A stretch of 64,000 nucleotides of DNA. Origin: Peteryoungia wuzhouensis (lineage in GTDB: Bacteria; Pseudomonadota; Alphaproteobacteria; Rhizobiales; Rhizobiaceae). Each line of letters starts with the position of its first letter. The first letter of the stretch is position 1. Positions 17,132 through 25,105 of the stretch are shown here, one piece after another. The notes under the pieces were generated by a model that saw only the letters and a list, made by a program, of their open reading frames with translations, had not been told where the DNA came from and did no database searches. The position numbers were made by a program, and so were the translations under genes. The DNA lies in contig NZ_QJRY01000006.1 in NCBI RefSeq assembly GCF_003205195.1, positions 1 to 64,000 of the forward strand, given 5' to 3'.

Positions 17132-18351
17132 AGGTCCTCATCTCAGCCTATGCCTGTGAAACCGGTCGCGGCAGCGAAGGGGAAATCGCGTGGAGGCTCG
17201 TTCTTGAGCTTGCCAAGCGCCATGAAATTTCGGTGATCACCCGCGCCAATCTGCGCACCATCCACGAAGAGGCCTTCCGACGCGATGGTCGGCCGCCCAA
17301 CCTTGAGTTCATCTATTTTGATCTCCCCTGGATCTTCCGTTTCTACAAGAAGGGCAGGCGGTTCTTCCTGCTCTACTACTACCTGTGGCAGGTCGGATCG
17401 GGTTTGCTTGCCAGGCGTTTGCAGAGGGCAACAGCATATGATCTCTGCCATCACCTGACGGGCGGCATGGACTGGATGCCGGCAGGGCTGGCGCTTGCTC
17501 AAGGCCCTCTCCTGTGGGGTCCGGTCGGAAGCGAGGACACCCATCCTGTCCTTCGCCGAAGGCTATCGGCGACATCCCGACTTAAGGATCGGCTGCGGGT
17601 GATTGCTCGCTATGCGATGCGGTATCTGGATCCTCTGGTGTTGATATCAGGGCGGAGAGCCGACCGGATACTGTCGCACACGCCGGAAACCATGCCGCGA
17701 CACCTGGCGGGCAAAATGCTGCCTTTCACCCAGACCGGGATCGAGGAAACACCGTCCATGGTGCAGCCGAAGGCCGATCTGTCGCGGGGAGGGGAACTGC
17801 GCCTTCTGTTCGCCGGTGAATTCAAAGACTGGAAAGGTGCACTCCTAGCGCTTCAGGCAGCCCTGCGGTTTTTCGAAAACGACCCTTCCGCTCGATTGAC
17901 GATGGTGGGTGATGGCCCATTGCGCTCCGAAATCGCCCGGATGGTTGCGGCGCATCTCCATGGCGATCGGGTGGTGATTACGGGCCGTCTGGACATGGCG
18001 GGATTGGTTGAGGCGCTCAATCGTAGCGACGTGTTCCTCTATCCCTCGTTCCATCACGGACTGTCGACTGTCGTGCTGCAGGCCATGTTGACGGGTCTGC
18101 CGGTCGTTTGCCTGGAGGGTGACGCCACCGGCCGCACGGTCAAGCAGGAGGCCGGCATCACGGTGGCTCTCCGACATGATCGGGATCCGGTTGCCGACTT
18201 TGCCGCTGCCATTCGGCGGCTCGCCCTTGATGAAACCTACAGACAGTCACTGGCTCGATCGGCACAGACGATCGCCCGGAAGCGCCACGCTTATGCTGCG
18301 CTCGCATCGTCCATGGACCAAATATACCAAGATACCGGGAGCCGCTCTTGA
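17128..18351 (+). CDS. Glycosyltransferase family 4 (GT-B)
   Basis: This 407-residue GT-B enzyme begins with MKVLISAYACETGRGSEG, the phosphate-loop region of family 4 enzymes. The C-terminal Rossmann domain has RLLFAGEFKDWKG, LTMVGDGPLRSEI and the EX7E-like region SDVFLYPSFHHGLSTVVLQAM. It is predicted to transfer a sugar with retention of configuration during repeat-unit assembly. The ATG overlaps the polymerase stop. Confidence 0.9.
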   Translation: MKVLISAYACETGRGSEGEIAWRLVLELAKRHEISVITRANLRTIHEEAFRRDGRPPNLEFIYFDLPWIFRFYKKGRRFFLLYYYLWQVGSGLLARRLQRATAYDLCHHLTGGMDWMPAGLALAQGPLLWGPVGSEDTHPVLRRRLSATSRLKDRLRVIARYAMRYLDPLVLISGRRADRILSHTPETMPRHLAGKMLPFTQTGIEETPSMVQPKADLSRGGELRLLFAGEFKDWKGALLALQAALRFFENDPSARLTMVGDGPLRSEIARMVAAHLHGDRVVITGRLDMAGLVEALNRSDVFLYPSFHHGLSTVVLQAMLTGLPVVCLEGDATGRTVKQEAGITVALRHDRDPVADFAAAIRRLALDETYRQSLARSAQTIARKRHAYAALASSMDQIYQDTGSRS

Positions 18352-19352
18352 CCGATTTTTTGAATAGAAAACAGGCGCTGGAGGTGACGATAGTTGTATG
18401 TTGCTACAACGCGGAACGCACCATCACCAGAACCTTGGAGTCGCTACGCCAGCAAACTTATCCAGTTCAAGAAATCCTCGTCATCGACGACGCTTCGAGT
18501 GATCGTTCGTACGAACTCGTGCGAGACTACGCGGCCACATTCAGAAGTGTGCGGGTGTTGCGGAATTCGCGAAATAGAGGACCCGCATTCTGCCGGCAGC
18601 TGGGTTTGGAAGAGGCCCAAAGTGAGTGCATTCTGTTTTTTGATGCCGATGATATTGCCAAGCCAAGGCTGTTGGAGAGGCAGGCAAGAATACTCGAATC
18701 GGATCCGTCGTTGTTGGGGGTGGGCTGCTATGCACACTACTTCGAATCTGAGGCAGATGTACCAAAGAGCTTGGGGCTATTGAAGGTTGGGCCCACCAAT
18801 CGCGCGGCCGCCCTCAAACAATTCCAGCAAAACAAACTCGTATTCATGACGGTGGTGACGCTTATCTGGCGTCGTGACGCATTAGCCGTTGGAGGATACC
18901 GGCAGGACCTGCTGCCGAATTCCAAGGGTCTCCGCTACGAGGACTATGCCGAGGACCTCGACCTGTGGTGCCGTATGGCCGACCTCGGCGCGAGCGGTCG
19001 ACATTTCATTGCGATCCCGGAACCACTTTTCTTCTACCGCAAGCCTACAGGCTCACTGTCGACGCGCAATGTGGCGGTCATGCAGCTCAAGATGCGCTGG
19101 ATCAAGGACTGCATGATCCGCCGACGCAAGGGGCTCGGCGAGCGTCGACTTGCAGAGTTCCTCGCATCGCGAACGCTTTTTCAGCGGTTGGCAGATCGGC
19201 GTTCGGATCTCGCTGCGGCTTTCTACAAGCGGGCCGGCTTCGCCTATGCGAGCCGCCGCTACCTCAGGATGGGCGTCTTCCTCGGCCTCGTCGCGGTCAC
19301 CTCGCCGAAGCTCATCCTGCAGAAACTCAAGACACAGTCGGTGCAGTCATGA
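18348..19352 (+). CDS. Glycosyltransferase family 2
   Basis: This 334-residue GT-A enzyme has VTIVVCCYNAERTITRTLESL, ILVIDDASSDRS, NRGPAFCRQ and CILFFDADDIAKP (DXD-like). The TTG start overlaps the previous stop (TTGA), with GGGAG six bases upstream. Roughly the first 550 bp use AT-richer codons than any neighbour in the cluster, and the composition returns to normal near 18890. This suggests the gene is a mosaic or partly replaced. Substrates are unknown. Confidence 0.9.
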   Translation: MTDFLNRKQALEVTIVVCCYNAERTITRTLESLRQQTYPVQEILVIDDASSDRSYELVRDYAATFRSVRVLRNSRNRGPAFCRQLGLEEAQSECILFFDADDIAKPRLLERQARILESDPSLLGVGCYAHYFESEADVPKSLGLLKVGPTNRAAALKQFQQNKLVFMTVVTLIWRRDALAVGGYRQDLLPNSKGLRYEDYAEDLDLWCRMADLGASGRHFIAIPEPLFFYRKPTGSLSTRNVAVMQLKMRWIKDCMIRRRKGLGERRLAEFLASRTLFQRLADRRSDLAAAFYKRAGFAYASRRYLRMGVFLGLVAVTSPKLILQKLKTQSVQS

Positions 19353-20749
19353 CGTCGATCCCGTTACCCGTACGCGTGCCGACGCCCCAGACCGATTTGC
19401 TCATGCGGCTGTTTTTCGATCTCACCGTCGCCGGCATCGACTATGCGGTCATGCGAAACCACGAGCAGCTTCCGGAGGAGGTCGGTGCGCGGGACCTCGA
19501 TATCGTCGTCAGTCCGAAGGACCTTGATCAGGCGGTTCGTGTCGTCGCGCGTCTTGGGCGAGACTTCGGCTATCTCTTTGCCAATTCCTATGCCGATGAG
19601 CGGTTGACGCAGCTTGCGCTGGTGAAACGGATACCAAGCGGGATCGTCGGCCTGCAGATCGACTTCTTTACCTGCAGCCAAGTCTATGGCGTCGAGCTTC
19701 TTTCCGCTGAAGAGATGCTGCAGAACTTGCGTTGGCACAACGGCATCCCTGTCGTCTCCGAGCGGGTGATGCTGCTAGACAAATGGCTGTTCCACCTTGC
19801 GGTCGGCAAGCCGCTGCATCCCAAATACGATACGGCGTTTGCGGCTATCGTCAGCCGCAATTGGTCTGCTCTCCTGGATAGGCTCACCCCCCTCGTCGGT
19901 TATGGCGAGGCACGCCGGCAGTTGGATACTATCCGGTCAGGGCATGCCTCTTCCATTGCCGTGCTGCCGCCTCGTCAGCGGCGTCGGATGGTGTTCAGAG
20001 CCTGGAAGGCGCAACGCGCGGGTGCGCATCTTCTGTTACCACGGTTTACGCTGCATCGTTTGCTGAACCGCGCAAGACCACATGGTTTCTGGCTTTCGAT
20101 CAGCGGTCCCGATGGTGCGGGCAAAACGACGGTGATCGAACTTGTTCTCGCCGAACTGGCTCTGGTCTTTGGTGGAGATGCGCTGGCCCACAGGGGGCAT
20201 TTCAGGCCGTCCGTTCTGCCGCGTATTGCTGAACTGGCCAAGGCAACCGGTGCGGTGCAGGCGGTGGATGCCGACTACGCGCGGCCGCATCGCAGCCCTG
20301 CCTCCGGTTTCCTCGGGTCTCTGGTCAGGCTTTCTTACTATGTCGCTGATTATGTCCATGGCTATTTCCGCCGCGTCCGGCCAGCGCTTATTGACCGTCG
20401 GATCGTCCTGTTCGATCGCTATTATCACGATGTGATTGCCGATCCCGGTCGCAGCCGTATCCGGCTGCCCAAGTGGCTGCTCCGCGCGTTCGCCCGTGTC
20501 ATCCCACTGCCGACCTACAGCTTCTTCATCAGCGTAAGGCCCGAGGTTGCGCATGCGCGCAAGCAAGAGCTGACGCTCGGCCATATCAACCAACTCAACC
20601 TGGCCTATGGTGATCTGGTTCGACGCGGCGCCATGACGGAGGTGCCGAACAACGGGCTTGCCGAAGAAGCCGCCGCCGCGATTGTCGACCATATTTTCGC
20701 TGACCGCGACAGGGTCGCGAGATCGAAGTTGCGGGTGGCGGTGCGATGA
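19349..20749 (+). CDS. Nucleotidyltransferase-like / thymidylate-kinase-like fusion protein
   Basis: This 466-residue protein appears to join two modules. The N-terminal part resembles uncharacterised nucleotidyltransferases, with an acidic ARDLDIVVSPKDL motif at residues 47-59. The C-terminal part is a P-loop kinase of thymidylate-kinase type, with Walker A GPDGAGKTT at about 253-261, FDRYYHDVIADP near 355 and a lid region. Free-standing thymidylate kinase is a housekeeping enzyme; this copy sits in a sugar cluster, overlapped by glycosyltransferases on both sides. It more likely phosphorylates or nucleotidylates a polymer precursor (inference). No signal peptide is seen. Confidence 0.75.
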   Translation: MTSIPLPVRVPTPQTDLLMRLFFDLTVAGIDYAVMRNHEQLPEEVGARDLDIVVSPKDLDQAVRVVARLGRDFGYLFANSYADERLTQLALVKRIPSGIVGLQIDFFTCSQVYGVELLSAEEMLQNLRWHNGIPVVSERVMLLDKWLFHLAVGKPLHPKYDTAFAAIVSRNWSALLDRLTPLVGYGEARRQLDTIRSGHASSIAVLPPRQRRRMVFRAWKAQRAGAHLLLPRFTLHRLLNRARPHGFWLSISGPDGAGKTTVIELVLAELALVFGGDALAHRGHFRPSVLPRIAELAKATGAVQAVDADYARPHRSPASGFLGSLVRLSYYVADYVHGYFRRVRPALIDRRIVLFDRYYHDVIADPGRSRIRLPKWLLRAFARVIPLPTYSFFISVRPEVAHARKQELTLGHINQLNLAYGDLVRRGAMTEVPNNGLAEEAAAAIVDHIFADRDRVARSKLRVAVR

Positions 20750-21858
20750 TCGTCTTTTGCCACCTGCTCAACGACAATTCCGGCAGCCCGCGCGTGTTGC
20801 TCAGCGCCATCGAAGCGTTGGCGCCTTCGAACGAGGGGAGCCTGCTTTATGTCGGCTCCGCCGGCAGTGGTCTGCTGGACAACGCCAACGTCACGATGCG
20901 ACGCTATGGGTATCGTCGCAGCCGCTTCCGTCTTTTGACGCTGGCGTCGCTGATCGGCAGCCAGTTTCGCCTCTTTCGCATGCTCGGCACATCCAGGGAC
21001 ATTGCTCCGGATGCGATCATCTATGTGAACACGCTCTTGCCTGTCGGTGCGGCGTTCTGGGCATGGGCGAAGAAGCGACGTCTGGTCTGGCACCTGCACG
21101 AAGTGTCGCTGTCGCCAGCCCCGCTGCGGTGGCTCTTGAAAGCTGCGGCCACGCGCTTTGCGGATCTCCTGATCTACGTGTCGGAAGATCATCGCAACCG
21201 GCTGCCGACGCATCCCCACCGATCGGTCGTAATCCCGAACCCGGTGTCGCCTTCGCTTCAGTCCAAGGGGCGTGACACGCCGTTCTGGCCTCGCCGAAGC
21301 GGCCTGTTTCGCGTTCTGATGCTTGCGTCGCCGCGTGACTTCAAGGGCGTTCCCGAATTCATCAATCTCGCCGGCACGCTGCTCTGGCGGGACGATATCG
21401 CGTTTGATCTCGTCTTGAATGCAAAGGGCGACGAGATCGCACAGTACCTGAAGAACATTCAGATTCCGTCCAACCTGCGGATCTATCCGAAGGTGAATAA
21501 TCCCGCGCGCTTCTATGCGTTTGCCGATCTCGTCGTGAACCTGTCTCGGGTGGACCTCTGTGTTGAAACCTTCGGGCTTACCATCACCGAGGCTTTCTCC
21601 TTTGGGATTCCGGTGATTGCACCGCCGGTCGGCGGGCCGACCGAGATCGTCAGTGATGGCGAGGACGGGTTTCTGATCGATTCACGGCAACTGGCTGATC
21701 TCACGGAGTGTGTCTGCCGCCTCGCCAGTGACCCGACATTGTGCCTGCAGCTGTCGTCAGCGGCCCGTCGGAAAGCTGATCGCTACAGCCAGGCCAATTT
21801 TGCGGTTCTGCTGAAGGATCACCTCAGTCGCCTCCAGAACAGGGAGATCCGCGCATGA
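20746..21858 (+). CDS. Glycosyltransferase family 4 (GT-B)
   Basis: This 370-residue protein has the GT-B C-terminal half with RVLMLASPRDFKGVPEFINL, LRIYPKVNNPARFYAFADLVVNLSRVD and ETFGLTITEAFSFGIPVIAPPVGGPTEIV, the last being the EX7E nucleotide-sugar site. The N-terminal acceptor domain is less typical and begins IVFCHLLNDNSGSPRVLL. The ATG overlaps the previous stop and its own stop overlaps the next start. Confidence 0.9.
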   Translation: MIVFCHLLNDNSGSPRVLLSAIEALAPSNEGSLLYVGSAGSGLLDNANVTMRRYGYRRSRFRLLTLASLIGSQFRLFRMLGTSRDIAPDAIIYVNTLLPVGAAFWAWAKKRRLVWHLHEVSLSPAPLRWLLKAAATRFADLLIYVSEDHRNRLPTHPHRSVVIPNPVSPSLQSKGRDTPFWPRRSGLFRVLMLASPRDFKGVPEFINLAGTLLWRDDIAFDLVLNAKGDEIAQYLKNIQIPSNLRIYPKVNNPARFYAFADLVVNLSRVDLCVETFGLTITEAFSFGIPVIAPPVGGPTEIVSDGEDGFLIDSRQLADLTECVCRLASDPTLCLQLSSAARRKADRYSQANFAVLLKDHLSRLQNREIRA

Positions 21859-22982
21859 AGGCGGCAATCCTCGGCACGGTGGGCGTGCCCGGTCGCTACG
21901 GCGGCTTCGAAACGCTTGCGGAAAACCTTGTACGCCAACATCAGGCACGCGGTTCGGGGACGGATCTTGCCGTCTACTGCAGCGCCCCGGCCTATGATGT
22001 GCAGCCATCGAACTATCTTGGTGCCAGCCTCTATTATTCGCGCTGGAAGGCGAACGGTCTTCAGAGCGTGCTCTACGATGCGACCACGCTTCTTCAGTGC
22101 GTCTGGCGCGGCTGTGATGTCGTGTTGCTTCTCGGCGTTTCGGGAGCCTCGATCCTGCCTGTGATCAGGCTCGTTTCGCGCATGCGGATCGTCACCAATG
22201 TCGATGGGATAGAGTGGCGAAGGGACAAGTGGAAAGGCCTTGCCCGCCACTTCCTGCGCTTCTCCGAATGGATGGCTGTCCGCTTCTCGCATGAGGTCGT
22301 CGCAGACAATCAGGGTATCGCGGACTACCTGAGTGATACCTATGGCATCAGCCCGAAGGTTATCGCTTATGGCGGCGATCACGCCGTCAACCTGCCGTCT
22401 GATGCATGCTCTGCCGTGCGTTCCCTCCCTTGTTCGCTTGGCTACGCTCTGGCGCTCTGCCGCATCGAGCCGGAAAACAACATCGACATGATCCTGGAGG
22501 CCTTCGCCTCCAGTCAGCGCGATCTCGTCTTTGTCGGTAACTGGGACAGCAGCGATTACGGACGCCGGCTGCGGAGCAAATATGCTGCTTGTGCCAATCT
22601 GCATCTCCTCGATCCGATCTACGATCCGGATGAGCTCTATCGCATCCGGATCGATGCGAGCTTTTACGTACACGGCCATTCGGCCGGGGGCACAAATCCC
22701 TCGCTGGTCGAAATGATGCATTTCGGACTGCCGGTGGTCGCTTTCGACTGTGTCTACAACAGGCACACGACCGAAGGCCGGGCAGACTATTTCCGTTCCT
22801 CTCTCGATCTCAGCGCCCTTATCGCGTGCGAAATACGTGCCGATGCCGGGGCGTGGATGAAGGAAATTGCCGACAGAAAATATCGCTGGAGCATCGTGGC
22901 GGATCAGTACTTCGAGATGCTTTCTGCCGATTGGCAGACGAGCGAGACCCTTTCGACAGCCAATCAAGGAAAACAACAATGA
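21855..22982 (+). CDS. DUF1972-type glycosyltransferase (rhamnosyltransferase-like)
   Basis: This 375-residue GT-B protein starts with AAILGTVGVPGRYGGFETLAENL, the hallmark of the DUF1972 N-terminal domain found in Cps2T/WchF-type rhamnosyltransferases. The C-terminal half has ALALCRIEPENNIDMILEAF, HGHSAGGTNPSLVEMMHFGLPVVAFD (nucleotide-sugar site) and YNRHTTEGRADYF. The family link to beta-1,4-rhamnosyl transfer agrees with the cluster's rml genes. It is translationally coupled on both sides. Confidence 0.88.
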   Translation: MKAAILGTVGVPGRYGGFETLAENLVRQHQARGSGTDLAVYCSAPAYDVQPSNYLGASLYYSRWKANGLQSVLYDATTLLQCVWRGCDVVLLLGVSGASILPVIRLVSRMRIVTNVDGIEWRRDKWKGLARHFLRFSEWMAVRFSHEVVADNQGIADYLSDTYGISPKVIAYGGDHAVNLPSDACSAVRSLPCSLGYALALCRIEPENNIDMILEAFASSQRDLVFVGNWDSSDYGRRLRSKYAACANLHLLDPIYDPDELYRIRIDASFYVHGHSAGGTNPSLVEMMHFGLPVVAFDCVYNRHTTEGRADYFRSSLDLSALIACEIRADAGAWMKEIADRKYRWSIVADQYFEMLSADWQTSETLSTANQGKQQ

Positions 22983-23452
22983 ATGGTCATTTCAAGACAT
23001 CCGCAGCGTTCTGCTTGATAGCGATCACCTCCTTGGGACTGGACGCGCCGCCTGAGGCGGTTCCACCTTCCATTTGTGGTTGCCGCGCGCCGCTGGCATC
23101 GACAGCGATTCTTCGGGAAGTTACGGGCAAGGTCTTTGTTTCCCAGGCCGAAGGCATGCGGCCGGCGCGGGCAGACATGGAAGTCTCTTTGCCGGGACGC
23201 CTGCTCACCGGACCGTCGTCGGCGACGATCCTCAAGATCGGCGACACCTGCACGCTCTCGGTATCGGAGAAGCAACTGATCCGTATCGAGGACGAGCATG
23301 GGTCTTGGTGTGTCCGCGCTGAAGCTGCCCGCGCAGCCGGACCGACGCAACCGGCTCCACAGTCACCGGTGCCCATCAGCGTCCTCAGTGTTCTGGCCGG
23401 CGGCAAAGTGATGATTTCGATCGCCCGGAAAGACGAGCGGGTCAGCCGTTGA
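22979..23452 (+). CDS. Exported hypothetical protein, FecR-like fold possible
   Basis: This 157-residue protein has a probable signal peptide (FKTSAAFCLIAITSLGLDAPPEA). Its one beta-rich region, REVTGKVFVSQAEGMRPA...GRLLTGPSSATILKIGDTCTLSVSE, resembles periplasmic FecR-type or similar small EPS-locus proteins. The ATG overlaps the preceding glycosyltransferase stop, with AAGGA upstream. It is probably periplasmic and may be structural or accessory to export. No enzymatic motif is visible. Confidence 0.65.
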   Translation: MNGHFKTSAAFCLIAITSLGLDAPPEAVPPSICGCRAPLASTAILREVTGKVFVSQAEGMRPARADMEVSLPGRLLTGPSSATILKIGDTCTLSVSEKQLIRIEDEHGSWCVRAEAARAAGPTQPAPQSPVPISVLSVLAGGKVMISIARKDERVSR

Positions 23453-23515
23453 TAGCCGCGCGCTCCGGCATGTGTTCAGCGCAGGTGGCAAGTTCCAGCA
23501 AGGACGAGTCAAAGC

Positions 23516-24325
23516 ATGATTGACCTCCACTCGCATATCCTCTTCGGCCTCGATGATGGCGCAAGCGAGCTCGACATCTCCATCGAGATGGCCCGTATCG
23601 CTGTGGCGGACGGCATCACCCACATGGCCTGCACGCCGCATGTCCAAGAGGGTGTCTATCCGAATGATTGGGCGACCATCCGTCCGGTGCTTGAGGTCCT
23701 GCAACAGGCGCTGCGTGAACTGCGTATCCCGCTCACGCTGTTTTGTGGAGCTGAAGCCCATCTCGCCTGGGATTTGCCCGAGAGACTTCTCCGGGGCGAT
23801 ATCCCGACACTCAATGACTCGCGTTATTTCCTGCTTGAGCTTCCGCATCTCGTGGTTCCGCCGAGATTGCAGGATTTCGTTCTACGCCTGAAGGACGCCG
23901 GCTTCATTCCCGTCATCACCCACCCGGAAAGGCTCAGCTGGGCGGAGCGGCGCCCGGAGCTTCTCGTCAAGATCGCGGAGCTTGGTTGCCCGCTGCAACT
24001 GACGGCGGACTCGCTTCTGGGGCGGTTCGGCATGACCGCGCAGGCGCAGGCTGCGAGCTTTGTCGATGCCGGCCTCCTCGTCTTCGTGGCAAGCGATGCC
24101 CATAGCCCACGCGCCCGTGCCCCGCGCATGTCAGCCGCCATGAAACTGGTTGCCAGCCGATGGGGGGAGGAGACAGCACAGCGCATGTTCATCGAGATCC
24201 CCCAGATCATTCTTTCAGACGGAATGCTTCCGGATGCTGCGCGTCAGCACCTCCTTCCACGCCGACCCATGACCTCCGGGAGCGGCGTCGGTCGGCTCCT
24301 CACGCTTTTGCGGGCAGGGCTCTAA
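23516..24325 (+). CDS. CpsB/CapC-type tyrosine-protein phosphatase (PHP domain)
   Basis: This 269-residue metal-dependent phosphatase of the PHP superfamily is expected to dephosphorylate the tyrosine-rich tail of the Wzc-like kinase encoded downstream. The metal-binding signatures DLHSHIL, CTPH, GAEAHL, ITHPER and ASDAHS appear in the usual order. This class (CpsB, CapC, YwqE) is best known from Gram-positive capsule loci; Gram-negative clusters more often use a Wzb-type low-molecular-weight phosphatase. AAGGA lies about 11 bases before the ATG. Confidence 0.9.
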   Translation: MIDLHSHILFGLDDGASELDISIEMARIAVADGITHMACTPHVQEGVYPNDWATIRPVLEVLQQALRELRIPLTLFCGAEAHLAWDLPERLLRGDIPTLNDSRYFLLELPHLVVPPRLQDFVLRLKDAGFIPVITHPERLSWAERRPELLVKIAELGCPLQLTADSLLGRFGMTAQAQAASFVDAGLLVFVASDAHSPRARAPRMSAAMKLVASRWGEETAQRMFIEIPQIILSDGMLPDAARQHLLPRRPMTSGSGVGRLLTLLRAGL

Positions 24326-24326
24326 G

Positions 24327-25070
24327 ATGCTGACGATTTCCCGCCTCCTTCTCGCAACATTCCTGTCGGCCGGTTTGCTCGCGCTTGCATCGTGCGGCAG
24401 TTCAGGTTCACCCATGGCCACATCACCGGGGCAGGCTGAAACAGCGTCCGGTGATCTGCAACTCGTTCGGGCACTGCCCGCGCCGGTCAACACGGCCGGC
24501 GGCATGGATCAGCCTCTTCTTCCGGGCGACGTGCTCACCATCGACGTCTTTCAAGCGGAACAGCTCAGTCGAACCGTACAGATCGATTCCCGCGGCGCCT
24601 TGTCTCTGCCTTTGGTCGGCCCGGTGAATGCGGCGGGCAAGGGCATTCGTGCGCTCGAACTGGAACTCGAGCAGCTGTATGGCGCGCGGTACCTGCAGTA
24701 CCCCGAGGTGTCGATCTTCCTGAAGGAGTCGTCGGGCCAACGGGTCACGGTCGATGGCGAGGTGGCGAAGGCGGGGTTGTATCCCGTTTCACCCGGCACG
24801 ACGCTTCTCGACGCGATCGCTCTCGCGGGTGGTTTGAGAGAACTTGCCGATCAGCGGAAGGTCTACGTGTACCGCGCATTTGGCGAGCGCAAGCTGGTCG
24901 CCAATTACGATGTCGGAACAATTCGCGACGGGCATGCGGAGAACCCGCGCATCTATGGCGGCGACGTCGTGGTCGTCTTCAGGTCGCAGAGCTTGGTTGC
25001 AATCAACAGCCTCAAAGAAGCGCTCGGCCTCTCGGCCCGGGTCGCAACGGGAATTGCTGCAATTCCCTGA
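24327..25070 (+). CDS. Polysaccharide export lipoprotein (Wza-like)
   Basis: This 247-residue outer-membrane export protein has a type II signal peptide ending in the lipobox LASC (lipidated Cys near residue 23). The polysaccharide export domain follows from LLPGDVLTIDVFQAEQLS to about residue 135. Then come SLBB-like repeats with RVTVDGEVAKAGLYPVSPGTTLLDAIALAGG. It should form, with the Wzc-like protein, the channel carrying the polymer through the periplasm and outer membrane. It starts one base after the phosphatase stop. Confidence 0.92.
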   Translation: MLTISRLLLATFLSAGLLALASCGSSGSPMATSPGQAETASGDLQLVRALPAPVNTAGGMDQPLLPGDVLTIDVFQAEQLSRTVQIDSRGALSLPLVGPVNAAGKGIRALELELEQLYGARYLQYPEVSIFLKESSGQRVTVDGEVAKAGLYPVSPGTTLLDAIALAGGLRELADQRKVYVYRAFGERKLVANYDVGTIRDGHAENPRIYGGDVVVVFRSQSLVAINSLKEALGLSARVATGIAAIP

Positions 25071-25105
25071 GCTCCTCGCCTTGGCAATTTAGGAATGGAT
25101 TGAAG

